DNA from: Streptomyces blattellae
GTDB taxonomy: Bacteria > Actinomycetota > Actinomycetes > Streptomycetales > Streptomycetaceae
Direction of reading: 5' to 3'
Assembly: GCF_009709555.1 (NCBI RefSeq)
Contig: NZ_WJBG01000225.1
Coordinates: 62,001-126,000 of the forward strand
Length of the DNA: 64,000 bases
In this document: in pieces, positions 52,602 through 61,034 of the stretch
Numbering within the stretch: position 1 is the first letter of the stretch
Layout of the letters: every line of letters starts with the position of its first letter
Made by a program: the position numbers and the translations under genes
The notes under the pieces: generated by a model
Database searches by the model: none
Told to the model about the DNA's origin: nothing
The model's input: only the letters and a program-made list of their open reading frames with translations

Positions 52602-52805
52602 CCGCGGCTCAAGGACGCCGACCTGCTCTCCTGCGTCGTCGATCCCGAGCCGTTGCGCTTCGTGGACGGGTACGCGCCGCGCGGCGACGCACCCGGTCTG
52701 GGCATCACGGTCGACGAGGCCGCCGTGCGCGCCGCCGACCGCACCGGTCACGGCTGGCGCGATCCGGTGTGGCGGCATGCCGACGGGTCGTTCGCGGAGT
52801 GGTGA
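52602..52805 (+). pseudogene. Galactonate dehydratase (DgoD-like, enolase superfamily) C-terminal remnant
   Basis: About 67 residues remain: RLKDADLLSCVVDPEPLRFV, GLGITVDEAAVRAADRTGHG and WRDPVWRHADGSFAEW, ending at TGA 52803-52805. This is the end of the mandelate racemase/galactonate dehydratase family, which keeps the same WRNPVWRHxDGSxxEW tail. The catalytic barrel is missing; the fragment begins 60 bases after the methyltransferase stop. It stands first in the operon that continues with aldolase and kinase genes. Confidence 0.8.
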
Positions 52806-52807
52806 CG

Positions 52808-53600
52808 GTGCCGTCGGCGGTCGTCACCGATGCCGGTCGTCACCGATGCCGCAGGGCCACGCGGCCGTTGGCCCCCTGCGTGCCGGGCGCCGTGAGTGGC
52901 TGTGGCGCCGGGAGGGCACGGCCCCGCGAGTGCGTGTCGCCGGGTGATGCCTTCGTCGACGCGGGCGGGCTGGAGGAGTGCGTGCCGACGGTGCGTGGCG
53001 CTCCCGGTCACGGGGACGCCTGGTCACGCCCGTGGACGAGCGACGGGAAGGGCACGGAGAGCGTCGGCTGCGGGCGTTTCTCGCTGTCCCGGACCCTGCG
53101 CGCGGGAGACGTGGTCGATGACGTCCTGATCGCCGAGACCGGCTTCCGCTTCGTCTGGGCCGCCCATGCGTTGCTCGACCCTCTCCCGGCGGGCCACACT
53201 CCACCTGGCCGAGGGAGCGAGGACCCGCCCGCCCCCGGACGCGGGCCCCTGGGTGGCGGCGAACCGGCCCGTCGCCCGCGGTGTGCGCCTGGACCGGCTC
53301 GGGCCCGACGACGACACCGCGGCCGGGCTGTCGTCGACGCCTCCCGCTGCCGCGTCCACGATGACGCGGACCGTCTGACGTTCGCCCTGGAAAACCGACG
53401 GACAGCCGACGTCGATCGCCCTGTGGCGCAACCTGGGCGGGTCCCCCGCCGAACACCCCTACCGCAGCACGGGAGTCGAGCCGATGATCGGCCGCGGCTT
53501 CGACCTCGCCGAGGCGGGCCCGAAAGACGCCGCCCGCGCACCGGCCTCGGGCAAGGCGCGCTGGCGGCGCACGCTCACCCCGAACCGCATCCGCCCCTGA
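52808..53600 (+). pseudogene. Aldose 1-epimerase-like gene with multiple frameshifts
   Basis: Recognisable pieces in order are VPSAVVTDAGRH, REWLWRREGTAPR (shifted), VSPGDAFVDAGGLEECVPTV with APGHGDAWSRPWTSDGKGTE, GFRFVWAAHALLD, a shifted ATLHLAEGARTRPPPDAGPW, and finally IALWRNLGGSPAEHPYRSTG with VEPMIGRGFDLAEAGP, ending at TGA 53600. At least four frame changes are needed. The family interconverts sugar anomers. GTG 52808 lies 2 bases after the dehydratase stop, so the order within the operon was conserved. Confidence 0.78.
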
Positions 53601-53626
53601 ACCACCCCGAATTGGAGCACCTGTTC

Positions 53627-54259
53627 ATGAACCTACGAGCAGCCCTGACCGCCCACCGCCTCATCGCCATCGTGCGCGGAGACGACCCCGAAGCCGCCCT
53701 CAGCACCGTACTGGCCCTGGCCGCGGAGGGCATCGAGCTGATCGAGGTGTCGCTCAGCGGCAAGGACGCCCTCACCGTCATCGAACGGGCCCGGCAGGCA
53801 CTGGGCCCCGACCGCCCCCTCGGCGCCGGAACCGTTCTGACCGCCGATGACGCCCACGCCGCGCGGCGGGCCGGCGCGGACTTCACCGTGACGCCCGCGC
53901 TCGGTGAAGGCGTGCGCGTGGCGCGGGAGTTGGGCATGCCGGTGCTGGCAGGCGTGCTGACCCCGACCGAGATCGTGGCCGCGCGCACCTACGACGCCAC
54001 CGCGCTGAAGATCTTCCCGGCCGCCGAAGCAGGCGGCCCCGCCTATCTCAAGGCCCTGCGCGGACCGTTCCCGCACGAGCTGTTCGTGCCGGTGGGAGGC
54101 GTCGACGAGGCTGCCGCCCGCGCATATCTGGCGGCCGGAGCGACCGCGGTCGGCGTCGGGTCGCCCCTGGTCGGCGACGCCGCCGACGGCGGCAGTGTGA
54201 GCGCCCTGCGCGAACGCGCCCGGAAATTCCTCGGCGCCGTACGGGACGTCACACCATGA
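53627..54259 (+). CDS. KDPG/KDPGal aldolase family protein
   Basis: A 210-residue class I aldolase of the Eda/DgoA family, which cleaves 2-keto-3-deoxy-6-phosphogluconate or -galactonate to pyruvate and glyceraldehyde-3-phosphate. Motifs are LIAIVRGDDPEAAL, VSLSGKDALTVI, GAGTVLTADDAHAARRAGA, and the Schiff-base lysine in ATALKIFPAAEAGG. ATG 53627 is 27 bases after the epimerase remnant; a frame through that remnant is also open but not genuine. It is intact and lies ahead of the lactonase and kinase in one operon. Confidence 0.9.
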   Translation: MNLRAALTAHRLIAIVRGDDPEAALSTVLALAAEGIELIEVSLSGKDALTVIERARQALGPDRPLGAGTVLTADDAHAARRAGADFTVTPALGEGVRVARELGMPVLAGVLTPTEIVAARTYDATALKIFPAAEAGGPAYLKALRGPFPHELFVPVGGVDEAAARAYLAAGATAVGVGSPLVGDAADGGSVSALRERARKFLGAVRDVTP

Positions 54260-55056
54260 CGGAAGTCGCCGTCCTCCGCCCCGACCGCCTCGGACTCGGC
54301 GAGGCCATCCGCTGGGCCGACGGTGCCGTCATGCTCGTCGACATCCTCGCGGGCCGCCTGCTCACCGCCCCTGAAGACCCCACCGCCCCGCTCGATGAAC
54401 CGGCCCGACTGCCCGTGCCCCTCGGCGCGGTGGCCCCGGTGTGCGAGTCCCCCGGCACCTGGATCGCCGCCGAGGGCACCGGGATCTGCGTCATCGCCCC
54501 CGACGGCTCGACGCGGTGGCTCGCCCGACCCGGATCAGGCGCTCCCGTGCCGATGCGCATGAACGACGCCGGCGACGGCGCCGGCTCGCTCTACCGCGTC
54601 GACCGCGACGGCACGCCGGTCCGCGTCCTCGACGGCCTCACCGTGCCGAACGGACCGGCGTTCACGGCCGACGGCACCACCATGGACCTGGCCGACAGCG
54701 CGCGGGGCATCATCCGGCGCCACCCGGTCGACCCGGTGACGGCCGGTCTCGGAGCAGCGGAGACGTTCGTCGTGCTGGACGACGGCCATCCCGACGGCGC
54801 CGGACGGGTCGCGGTGTGGGGCACCGGGCCCGTGCGCCGGTATCCGCCGGGCGGCCGCGTCGACCGTGTGCTGCGGCTGCCCGCACGACAGCCCGCCGGC
54901 GTGTGCCCGGAGTCGGACACCCTGCACATCACCACGGCCCGCGTGGGGCTCACCGCTCCCCCCGCCGAGGACGGCGCGGTGTTCACCGCCGGGGTCGACG
55001 TGCCGGGCACGTCGACCCCGGCGGCCTCCTGCCGCCGAGGGGAGATCAGCGAATGA
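54256..55056 (+). CDS. SMP-30/gluconolactonase family protein, apparently with two inner deletions
   Basis: A 266-residue six-bladed propeller protein that would open a sugar lactone such as galactonolactone. It shows GEAIRWADGAVMLVDILAGR, VPNGPAFTADG and PARQPAGVCPESDTLHITTA. Compared with the family, the stretch after PMRMND jumps straight to GSLYRVDRDG, losing about 15-20 residues (normally xDPxGRFWAGTM). Another 10 are missing after GHPDG (normally LTVDxDGxLW). Both gaps keep the frame. Key ligand Glu, Asn and Asp may remain, but loops beside the active site are gone, so activity is doubtful. ATG 54256 overlaps the aldolase stop. Confidence 0.8.
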   Translation: MTEVAVLRPDRLGLGEAIRWADGAVMLVDILAGRLLTAPEDPTAPLDEPARLPVPLGAVAPVCESPGTWIAAEGTGICVIAPDGSTRWLARPGSGAPVPMRMNDAGDGAGSLYRVDRDGTPVRVLDGLTVPNGPAFTADGTTMDLADSARGIIRRHPVDPVTAGLGAAETFVVLDDGHPDGAGRVAVWGTGPVRRYPPGGRVDRVLRLPARQPAGVCPESDTLHITTARVGLTAPPAEDGAVFTAGVDVPGTSTPAASCRRGEISE

Positions 55057-56057
55057 CGAGCACCTGGCGCCCCGGCGGGGGACCCGTCGTCTGTATCGGG
55101 GAGACCATGGCGGCCCTGGCTCCCGCCGTACCGGAGCCGCTGGAGACCGTAGAGGACCTGCGGGTGTCCGTGGCCGGTGCGGAGTCGAACGTGGCGATGT
55201 ACCTCGCCGATCTGGGCGTTCCGGTCGCCTGGCTCTCGGCTCTCGGCGACGACGCCTTCGGCCTGCGGGTGCGCGCCGCCGTCGGCGCGGCGGGCGTCGA
55301 CGTCAGCGGCGTACGCCACGACCCGCAGCGGCCGACCGGCCTGCTGGTCAAGGAGACCGGCCGCACCGGCACCCGCGTCCGCTACTACCGCGGCGGCTCG
55401 GCCGCGTCCGCCCTGGGCCCCGAGGTGCTGGACGACGTCCGGCTGAAGTCGGCGTCCGTCGTGCATCTCACCGGCGTGACCCCGGCACTGTCCCCGTCCT
55501 GCCGCGGCCTGGTGGAACGGGCGCTCGCCACCCCGCCGGGCGAACGTCCCCACGCCCTCAGCTTCGATGTCAACCACCGGCCCGTCCTCTGGCCGGACGG
55601 CACCGCCGCCGCCGTCCTGCGCGATCTGGCCGATCGCGCCGACATCGCCTTCGTCGGACTCGACGAGGCACAGGGGCTCTGGGGTGCGGATCTGGAGCCT
55701 GCCGAGGTACGCCGGCTGGTGCCACGTCCGCGTCTTCTCGTGGTCAAGGACGGCGGACTTGCGGCCACCGCGTTCGGCGAGGGGAACAGCTGGACCGTGC
55801 CCGCGCTGCGCACGGACGTGGTGGAGTCCGTCGGAGCGGGCGACGCCTTCGCCGCCGGATTCCTGGCCGGGCTGCTGCGCGACGGCGACGTACCGCGCGC
55901 CCTGCGGCTCGGGCACATCACCGCCGCGTCCGCGCTCCGGGTGATCAGCGACCATGGCCCGCTGCCGGACAGCGCCCGCATCGAACGGCTCCTCGACCTG
56001 CCCACGCGGGAGTGGGCGCGGCAGGACACGGACCCCTGGACTCACCGTGGTCGCTGA
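55053..56057 (+). CDS. PfkB family sugar kinase, 2-keto-3-deoxygluconate/galactonate kinase-like
   Basis: A 334-residue ribokinase-like enzyme. VVCIGETMAALAP starts the fold, VSVAGAESNVAMYLADLGVP is the substrate region, and ESVGAGDAFAAGFLAGLLRD holds the anion hole and catalytic Asp. It would phosphorylate 2-keto-3-deoxy sugar acids before aldolase cleavage. ATG 55053 overlaps the lactonase stop (ATGA). The 3' end overlaps the convergent MerR remnant by 16 bases. Intact. Confidence 0.9.
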   Translation: MTSTWRPGGGPVVCIGETMAALAPAVPEPLETVEDLRVSVAGAESNVAMYLADLGVPVAWLSALGDDAFGLRVRAAVGAAGVDVSGVRHDPQRPTGLLVKETGRTGTRVRYYRGGSAASALGPEVLDDVRLKSASVVHLTGVTPALSPSCRGLVERALATPPGERPHALSFDVNHRPVLWPDGTAAAVLRDLADRADIAFVGLDEAQGLWGADLEPAEVRRLVPRPRLLVVKDGGLAATAFGEGNSWTVPALRTDVVESVGAGDAFAAGFLAGLLRDGDVPRALRLGHITAASALRVISDHGPLPDSARIERLLDLPTREWARQDTDPWTHRGR

Positions 56058-56448
56058 GCCCGCTTCCGCGGCACGGCGGCTTTGAGGAGGCGGCGGAAGG
56101 TGGGGCACTCCATGTGGCTCGGGGCGGGACAGGCGGCGGCGTGCCGCAGGGAGTCACGCAGGACGGCCAGTTCACGGATCCTCCGGTCCAGCTCGTCCGC
56201 CTTGGCCGTGAGCATCTCGCGGTCGAGGCGGGGCCGCCCGTCCGGGCCGAACATGTCCGCGATCTCGTCGAGTGAGAACCCCGCGGTGCGCCCCATCGCG
56301 ATCAGGGACAGGCGCTCCAGTACGCCGGGGTCGTACTGACGGCGCAGGCCCCGCCTGCCGGCCGAGGCGATCAGCCCTCGTAGAAGCGCAGCGTCGAGGC
56401 GGGCACCCCGGCGCGCTGCGCCACCTCGGCGATGTCCAGGTCTGTCAC
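56042..56448 (-). pseudogene. MerR family regulator, 7-base deletion in the helix-turn-helix wing
   Basis: GTG 56448 opens VTDLDIAEVAQRAGVPASTL and RFYEG, then reaches TGA. The expected FYEEKGLIAS lacks 7 bases at about 56382. LIASAGRRGLRRQYDPGVLE and RLSLIAMGRTAGFSLDEIAD continue in another frame through the coiled coil to the C-terminal Cys-containing tail (CPAPSHMECPTF). A functional repressor or activator cannot be made without recoding. The operator at 56455-56474 upstream is intact. Confidence 0.85.
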
Positions 56449-56454
56449 CCCTTG

Positions 56455-56474
56455 ACTTCAAGTCGACTTGAAGT
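56455..56474. promoter_or_regulatory. MerR-type palindromic operator/promoter
   Basis: ACTTCAAGTCGACTTGAAGT is a perfect 20-base palindrome between the MerR remnant and the methyltransferase gene. TTGACT overlaps its left edge and TAGAAC its right edge, giving the long-spaced -35/-10 layout that MerR proteins act on. Confidence 0.8.
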
Positions 56475-56536
56475 AGAACGCTGTCATCCCGGCCGGACGA
56501 AGGCAAGCAGAGGAAAGGCAAGCAGAGGAGACGATC

Positions 56537-57379
56537 ATGGGCGACGCACGCAGGACCGACGACGAACAGGCGGCCCGCTGGAACGGGGCCTCCGGCCGTG
56601 CCTGGGTCGAGGCGCAGGCGGTGATGGACGAGGTGCTCCGGCCCTATGAGGATCTGCTCCTCGAAGCGGTGTCCGTCGAGCACGCACGCCGCGTGCTCGA
56701 CGTCGGCTGCGGCACCGGCAGCACCACGCTGGCCGTCGCCCGACGGCTCGGGCCGGCGGGCCGCTGTGTCGGCATCGACATCTCGGAAGCGATGATCACA
56801 GCCGCCCGGGCACGTGTCGGGCGTGCGGGCGCACCGGCCGACTTCATCCGCGCCGACGCGCAGGAGCACCCGTTCGAACCGGCCGCCTTCGACACCGTCA
56901 TCTCGCGCTTCGGCGTCATGTTCTTCAGCGACTCCGTCCGCGCCTTCGCGAATCTCCGGCGTGCCGTCCGGGACGGAGGCGAGCTGCGGTTCATCGCCTG
57001 GCGCGACGCCGCGGAGAATCCGTTCATGACCACCGCCGAACGCGCCGCGGCACCGCTCCTGCCGGACCTCCCCGCCCGCCGGCCCGACCAGCCGGGCCAG
57101 TTCGCCTTCGCGGACCAGGACAGGGTCCACGGCATCCTGGCGGAGAGCGGGTGGGCCGGGATCGGGATCCGGCCGGTCGACGTGGACTGCTCCCTGCCCG
57201 AGAGCGAGCTGGTTCCCTACTTCACGCGCTTCGGGCCGGTCGGCCAGATGCTGCCCGAGGTGGACGAGAACACCCGCGCGCAGGTCGTCGAGACGGTCCG
57301 CGCCGCCTTCGATCCCTTCGTGCAGGGCGCGGAGGTCCGCTTCACCGGGGCCTGCTGGCTGGTCGGCGCCCGAGCCTGA
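56537..57379 (+). CDS. Class I SAM-dependent methyltransferase
   Basis: A 280-residue small-molecule methyltransferase with motif I VLDVGCGTGSTTLAVARRL, then GIDISEAMITAARAR and FDTVISRFGVMFFSDSVRAF. ATG 56537 follows GAGGAG. It is divergent from the MerR remnant, so it was probably MerR-controlled. Loss of the regulator may leave it constitutive or silent. Substrate unknown; relatives methylate quinones or other small acceptors. Confidence 0.88.
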   Translation: MGDARRTDDEQAARWNGASGRAWVEAQAVMDEVLRPYEDLLLEAVSVEHARRVLDVGCGTGSTTLAVARRLGPAGRCVGIDISEAMITAARARVGRAGAPADFIRADAQEHPFEPAAFDTVISRFGVMFFSDSVRAFANLRRAVRDGGELRFIAWRDAAENPFMTTAERAAAPLLPDLPARRPDQPGQFAFADQDRVHGILAESGWAGIGIRPVDVDCSLPESELVPYFTRFGPVGQMLPEVDENTRAQVVETVRAAFDPFVQGAEVRFTGACWLVGARA

Positions 57380-57398
57380 TGCCGGGCCTTGTCACCCG

Positions 57399-57410
57399 CG
57401 AAAACTTTCG
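57399..57410. promoter_or_regulatory. CGAAA-N2-TTTCG palindrome upstream of ThuA-like gene
   Basis: CGAAAACTTTCG forms a 5+5 inverted repeat 81 bases before the ThuA start. It resembles palindromes found upstream of actinobacterial sugar-utilisation genes. The regulator is unknown and is not encoded here. Confidence 0.4.
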
Positions 57411-57491
57411 TGTACACGCCAACCCTGTTCGAAACACGGGCGGTTGACGCATAGTGATGGCGCTGTTCTACGGGCCCGACGAAGGAACGAG

Positions 57492-58193
57492 ATGACGCGG
57501 AAGAACGCCCTGATCGTCCGAGGCGGATGGGAGGGGCACCAGCCGGTCAAGGCCACCGAGCTGTTCCTGCCCTTCCTGGAAAGCAGTGGATACGACGTCC
57601 GGATCGAGGAGTCGACCGACGTGTACGCCGACAGCACCGCGATGGCCGGCACCGATCTCGTCGTGCAGTGCGTCTCGATGTCGGAGATCACCGCCGAGCA
57701 GCTGTCGGGACTGCGCGCGGCGGTCGAGGCCGGCACCGGCTTCACCGGGTGGCACGGCGGCATCGCCGACTCGTTCCGCGCCTCCTCCGACTATCTCCAC
57801 CTGGTGGGAGGGCAGTTCGCCACCCACCCCGGCAAAGAGCCCTGCGAACGCCGGGGAGGCCAGGAGGACAACTACCTTCCCTACACCGTCACCATCACGG
57901 AACTCGGCCGCGAGCACCCCGTCACGGCCGGCATCGAGGACTTCGGTCTCTGCACCGAGCAGTACTGGGTGCTCCACGACGACCTCATCGACGTACTGGC
58001 CACCACCACCCATCCCGTGCGGCAGTGGCAGCCCTGGGACCGCCCGGTCACCTCGCCCGCGGTCTGGACCCGCCGCTGGGGCGCCGGGCGGATCGTGGTG
58101 ACGACACCGGGGCACAGCCTCGACGTGCTGGAGAACCCGAACGTCCGCACCGTCATCGAGAGGGGCATGCTGTGGGCGACGCGCACCGCATAG
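57492..58193 (+). CDS. ThuA-like sugar-utilisation protein
   Basis: A 233-residue protein with a class I glutamine amidotransferase-like fold, related to ThuA, which works with an oxidoreductase in oxidation of trehalose-type disaccharides. Motifs are ALIVRGGWEGHQPVKATELF, GTGFTGWHGGIADSFR and RWGAGRIVVTTPGHSLDVL. ATG 57492 follows GAAGGAACG. Its last 22 bases overlap the next gene, an oxidoreductase, so the two are translationally coupled, as thuA and thuB are. Confidence 0.85.
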   Translation: MTRKNALIVRGGWEGHQPVKATELFLPFLESSGYDVRIEESTDVYADSTAMAGTDLVVQCVSMSEITAEQLSGLRAAVEAGTGFTGWHGGIADSFRASSDYLHLVGGQFATHPGKEPCERRGGQEDNYLPYTVTITELGREHPVTAGIEDFGLCTEQYWVLHDDLIDVLATTTHPVRQWQPWDRPVTSPAVWTRRWGAGRIVVTTPGHSLDVLENPNVRTVIERGMLWATRTA

Positions 58194-59296
58194 GCGTCGT
58201 GGGGCTCGGCGTCATCTCCCGCGCGTACCTGGACACGCTCTTCGGCCATCCCGCGGTCCGCGTCACCGCGGTCGCCGACCTCGACGCCTCCCGGTCGGCC
58301 GCGGTCGCCGCCGAGCGGCCGGGCGTCGAGGCGCTGACCGTCGAGGAGTTGCTGAGCAGCCCGGACGTGGACACGGTGCTCAACCTCACCGTTCCCGCCG
58401 CGCACGCCGGGATCGCCCTCGGCGCGATCGGCCACGGCAAGCACGTCTACGGCGAGAAGCCGCTGGCCGCGACGCTCGTCGACGCCCGGGCCGTGATGGC
58501 GGCCGCCGATCGGGCGGCGGTCCGTGTGGGGTGCGCGCCGGACACCGTCCTGGGCTCCGGCATCCAGACGGCGCGAGCCGCGGTGGAGGCGGGAAGCATC
58601 GGACGGCCCCTGTCCGCCTCGGCGGTCATGGTCACCCCGGGACACGAACGCTGGCATCCGCACCCCGACTTCTACTACACCGCCGGCGGCGGCCCGCTGC
58701 TGGACATGGGGCCGTACTACCTGGCGTCCCTGGTCCATCTGCTGGGTCCGGTGCGTGCCGTGATCGGGGCGGCCGGCCGGCTGCGTGCCGAGCGTGTCAT
58801 CGGGTCCGGACCGCGCGCGGGCGAGCGGATACCGGTCGAGGTGGACACCCATGTCTCCGGTGTCCTGGAGCACTCGGGCGGCGCCCTGACGACGCTCACG
58901 ACGAGCTTCGACGGCGTGGCCACCACAGCCGCGCCGATCGAGGTCCACGGCGAGACGGGGACCCTCGCGGTCCCTGATCCGAACCACTTCGACGGCGAGG
59001 TGCGGCTCCACGCACTCGGCGGCACGCGGTGGCGCCCGCTCCCGCCGTCCGCGGGCTACGTCGCCGGCGCACGCGGCGTCGGTCTGCTCGACTTCGTCGC
59101 CGCCGACGGCCGGCGGGCGCCCCGCGCGAGCGGCGGTCTCGCCCTGCACGTGCTGGAGACGATGAGTGCCCTGCTCCGCTCCTGCGCCGAGGGGCGGCGC
59201 ATCGAGCTGACGACGTCGGCCGAGCCGCCCGTCCCCGTTCCGCTGACGGCCGCCGAGGAGTGGCGGGGAACCTGGGAAGGACTCGCCGCCGGGTGA
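58172..59296 (+). CDS. Gfo/Idh/MocA family oxidoreductase
   Basis: A 374-residue NAD(P)-dependent sugar dehydrogenase. The Rossmann motif is IGVVGLGVISRAYLDTL, and the family marker is VYGEKPLAATLVDAR (EKP). C-terminal substrate-domain residues include GGGPLLDMGPYYLASLVHLL, with the usual GG-x4-D-G/M. GTG 58172 overlaps the ThuA gene. Together they should oxidise a sugar, perhaps to a keto-derivative; the sugar is unknown. Confidence 0.9.
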   Translation: MGDAHRIGVVGLGVISRAYLDTLFGHPAVRVTAVADLDASRSAAVAAERPGVEALTVEELLSSPDVDTVLNLTVPAAHAGIALGAIGHGKHVYGEKPLAATLVDARAVMAAADRAAVRVGCAPDTVLGSGIQTARAAVEAGSIGRPLSASAVMVTPGHERWHPHPDFYYTAGGGPLLDMGPYYLASLVHLLGPVRAVIGAAGRLRAERVIGSGPRAGERIPVEVDTHVSGVLEHSGGALTTLTTSFDGVATTAAPIEVHGETGTLAVPDPNHFDGEVRLHALGGTRWRPLPPSAGYVAGARGVGLLDFVAADGRRAPRASGGLALHVLETMSALLRSCAEGRRIELTTSAEPPVPVPLTAAEEWRGTWEGLAAG

Positions 59297-59326
59297 AGCC
59301 GTCGGGCGTCAGTCCACGGGCCACCG

Positions 59327-60805
59327 TCAGTCCACGGGCCACGTGTGTACGGGCGCGTTGAGGTGCATGTAGTCGATGTACGTCGCCGTCATCTGCCGTA
59401 GCGCCTCCCGCCGGTCCGGGGCGGCGCCCTTCTGCAGGCGGTGGACCGTCTCCGCCTGCCACAGGGCGCCGTTTCGGGCGGTGACGCAGCGCTGCTCGAT
59501 GACGCCCAGCATGGGCTCACGCCATGTCGCGTCCAGGCCGGCCAGCTCCAGGCCGCGATGAGCCAGGGGGAGCAGGCGCCGCAACACCAGTTCCGTGACC
59601 GGCACTTCGCCCATGCCGGGCCAGTACAGGCGGGCGTCGATGCCGTCGCGGGCCGCGGTGTGGAGGTTCTCCTCGGCGACCGCGAAGGACATCCGCGTCC
59701 ACACCGGCCGGTCCTCGTCGACCAGGGCACGCGTCATGCCGTAGTAGAAGGCGCCATTGGCGATGATGTCGGCGACGGTAGGACCGGCCGGCAGGACGCG
59801 GTTCTCGATGCGCAGGTGCGGCCCGCTGCCGGTGACCGCGTAGACGGGCCGGTTCCAGCGGTAGATCGTGCCGTTGTGCAGGGTCAGTTCGCCCAGTTGC
59901 GGCACGCCGCCCGCGTCGAGCGCCGCCTGCGGGTCCTCGTCGTCGCACAGCGGCAGCAGCGCCGGGTAGTAGCGCACGTTCTCCTCGAAGAGGTCGAAGA
60001 CGCTGGTGATCCACCGTTCTCCGAACCACACCCGCGGCCGTACTCCCTGGGCCTTGATCTCCTGCGGGCGGGTGTCGGTGGCCTGCTCGAACAGGGGGAT
60101 ACGGGACTCGCGCCACAGCTCCCTGCCGAAGAGGAAGGGCGAGTTCGCCGCGAGGGCGATCTGCACGCCCGCGATGGCCTGGGCCGCGTTCCAGTAGCCG
60201 GCGAATTCCTTCGGGTCGACCTGGAGGTGGAACTGGATGCTGGTGCAGGCCGCCTCGGGGGTGATGACGTCGGCGTACATCGACAGGCTCTCCACACCGT
60301 CCACGCTGATCCGCAGATCCTCGCCCCGCGCCGCGAAGATCTGCTCGTTGAGCAGCCGGTACCGGGGGTCTCCGGAGAGGGCGGCCTCGCCCACGTCCGC
60401 CTCCCCCAGCGTCGGCAGAATGCCGATCATGATCAGGTGCGCGCCCACGGCCGAGGCGCGTTCCTCGGCGTGGTTGAGCGCGTCGCGGATCTCCTGTTCC
60501 CAGGCGCCGGGGCCGCCTGCCGTCAGCTGCCGGGGCGGGATGTTGATCTCCAGGTTGAAGCGGCCCAGCTCGGTCGACCAGGCGGGGTCGGCGATCGCCT
60601 GGAGGACCTCCGTGTTGCGCATGGCCGGCCGCCCGTCACCGTCCACCAGGTTGAGTTCGATCTCCAGCCCGACCTGGGGGCGCTCGCTCTCGAAGGCCGA
60701 CTCGCGCAGCATCTGCGCCAGCACGTCGAGACAGGTGTGCATCTTCTCCCGGTACCGACGCCGGTCCTCCCGTGTGAACACAAGGGCCGGCACATCACGT
60801 CCCAT
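59327..60805 (-). CDS. Glutamate-cysteine ligase-like enzyme (GCS2 family)
   Basis: A 492-residue carboxylate-amine ligase of the GCS2 family (EgtA/YbdK-like). Visible features are VGLEIELNLVDGDGRPAM (ATP/metal Glu), NLEINIPPRQL, TSIQFHLQVDPKEFAGYWNA and GPHLRIENRVLPAGPTVAD. Members make gamma-glutamylcysteine or related amides. Streptomyces lack glutathione, so a role in ergothioneine-type chemistry or another gamma-glutamyl amide is possible. ATG 60805 follows GGAGGA. No ergothioneine genes adjoin it. Confidence 0.87.
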   Translation of the reverse strand: MGRDVPALVFTREDRRRYREKMHTCLDVLAQMLRESAFESERPQVGLEIELNLVDGDGRPAMRNTEVLQAIADPAWSTELGRFNLEINIPPRQLTAGGPGAWEQEIRDALNHAEERASAVGAHLIMIGILPTLGEADVGEAALSGDPRYRLLNEQIFAARGEDLRISVDGVESLSMYADVITPEAACTSIQFHLQVDPKEFAGYWNAAQAIAGVQIALAANSPFLFGRELWRESRIPLFEQATDTRPQEIKAQGVRPRVWFGERWITSVFDLFEENVRYYPALLPLCDDEDPQAALDAGGVPQLGELTLHNGTIYRWNRPVYAVTGSGPHLRIENRVLPAGPTVADIIANGAFYYGMTRALVDEDRPVWTRMSFAVAEENLHTAARDGIDARLYWPGMGEVPVTELVLRRLLPLAHRGLELAGLDATWREPMLGVIEQRCVTARNGALWQAETVHRLQKGAAPDRREALRQMTATYIDYMHLNAPVHTWPVD

Positions 60806-61034
60806 CGTGTCCTCCCGAGTTCCCTCGGCGGAGCCCTCTCGTCCCAGCGTCGCACCTCCGGCGCGGCCCGGACAGTCAGCGCACAACCGCGGTCACAGAA
60901 CGCCCACCCTCGTGCAGCACACGGTGAGCGGCCTGTTCCCCACCCGGTCCTGAACCCGGTCCTGAACCCGTGCCGGAACCCGGCGCCGGCGTACGGCGCC
61001 GGGGTTCCTTCTCCGCACGGGCAGGAGCCCCGGG

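Noticed and set aside
52769..54259. A fused epimerase-aldolase frame of 496 codons
   Set aside because: The upstream part is the frameshifted epimerase remnant; the aldolase family start at 53627 is clear.
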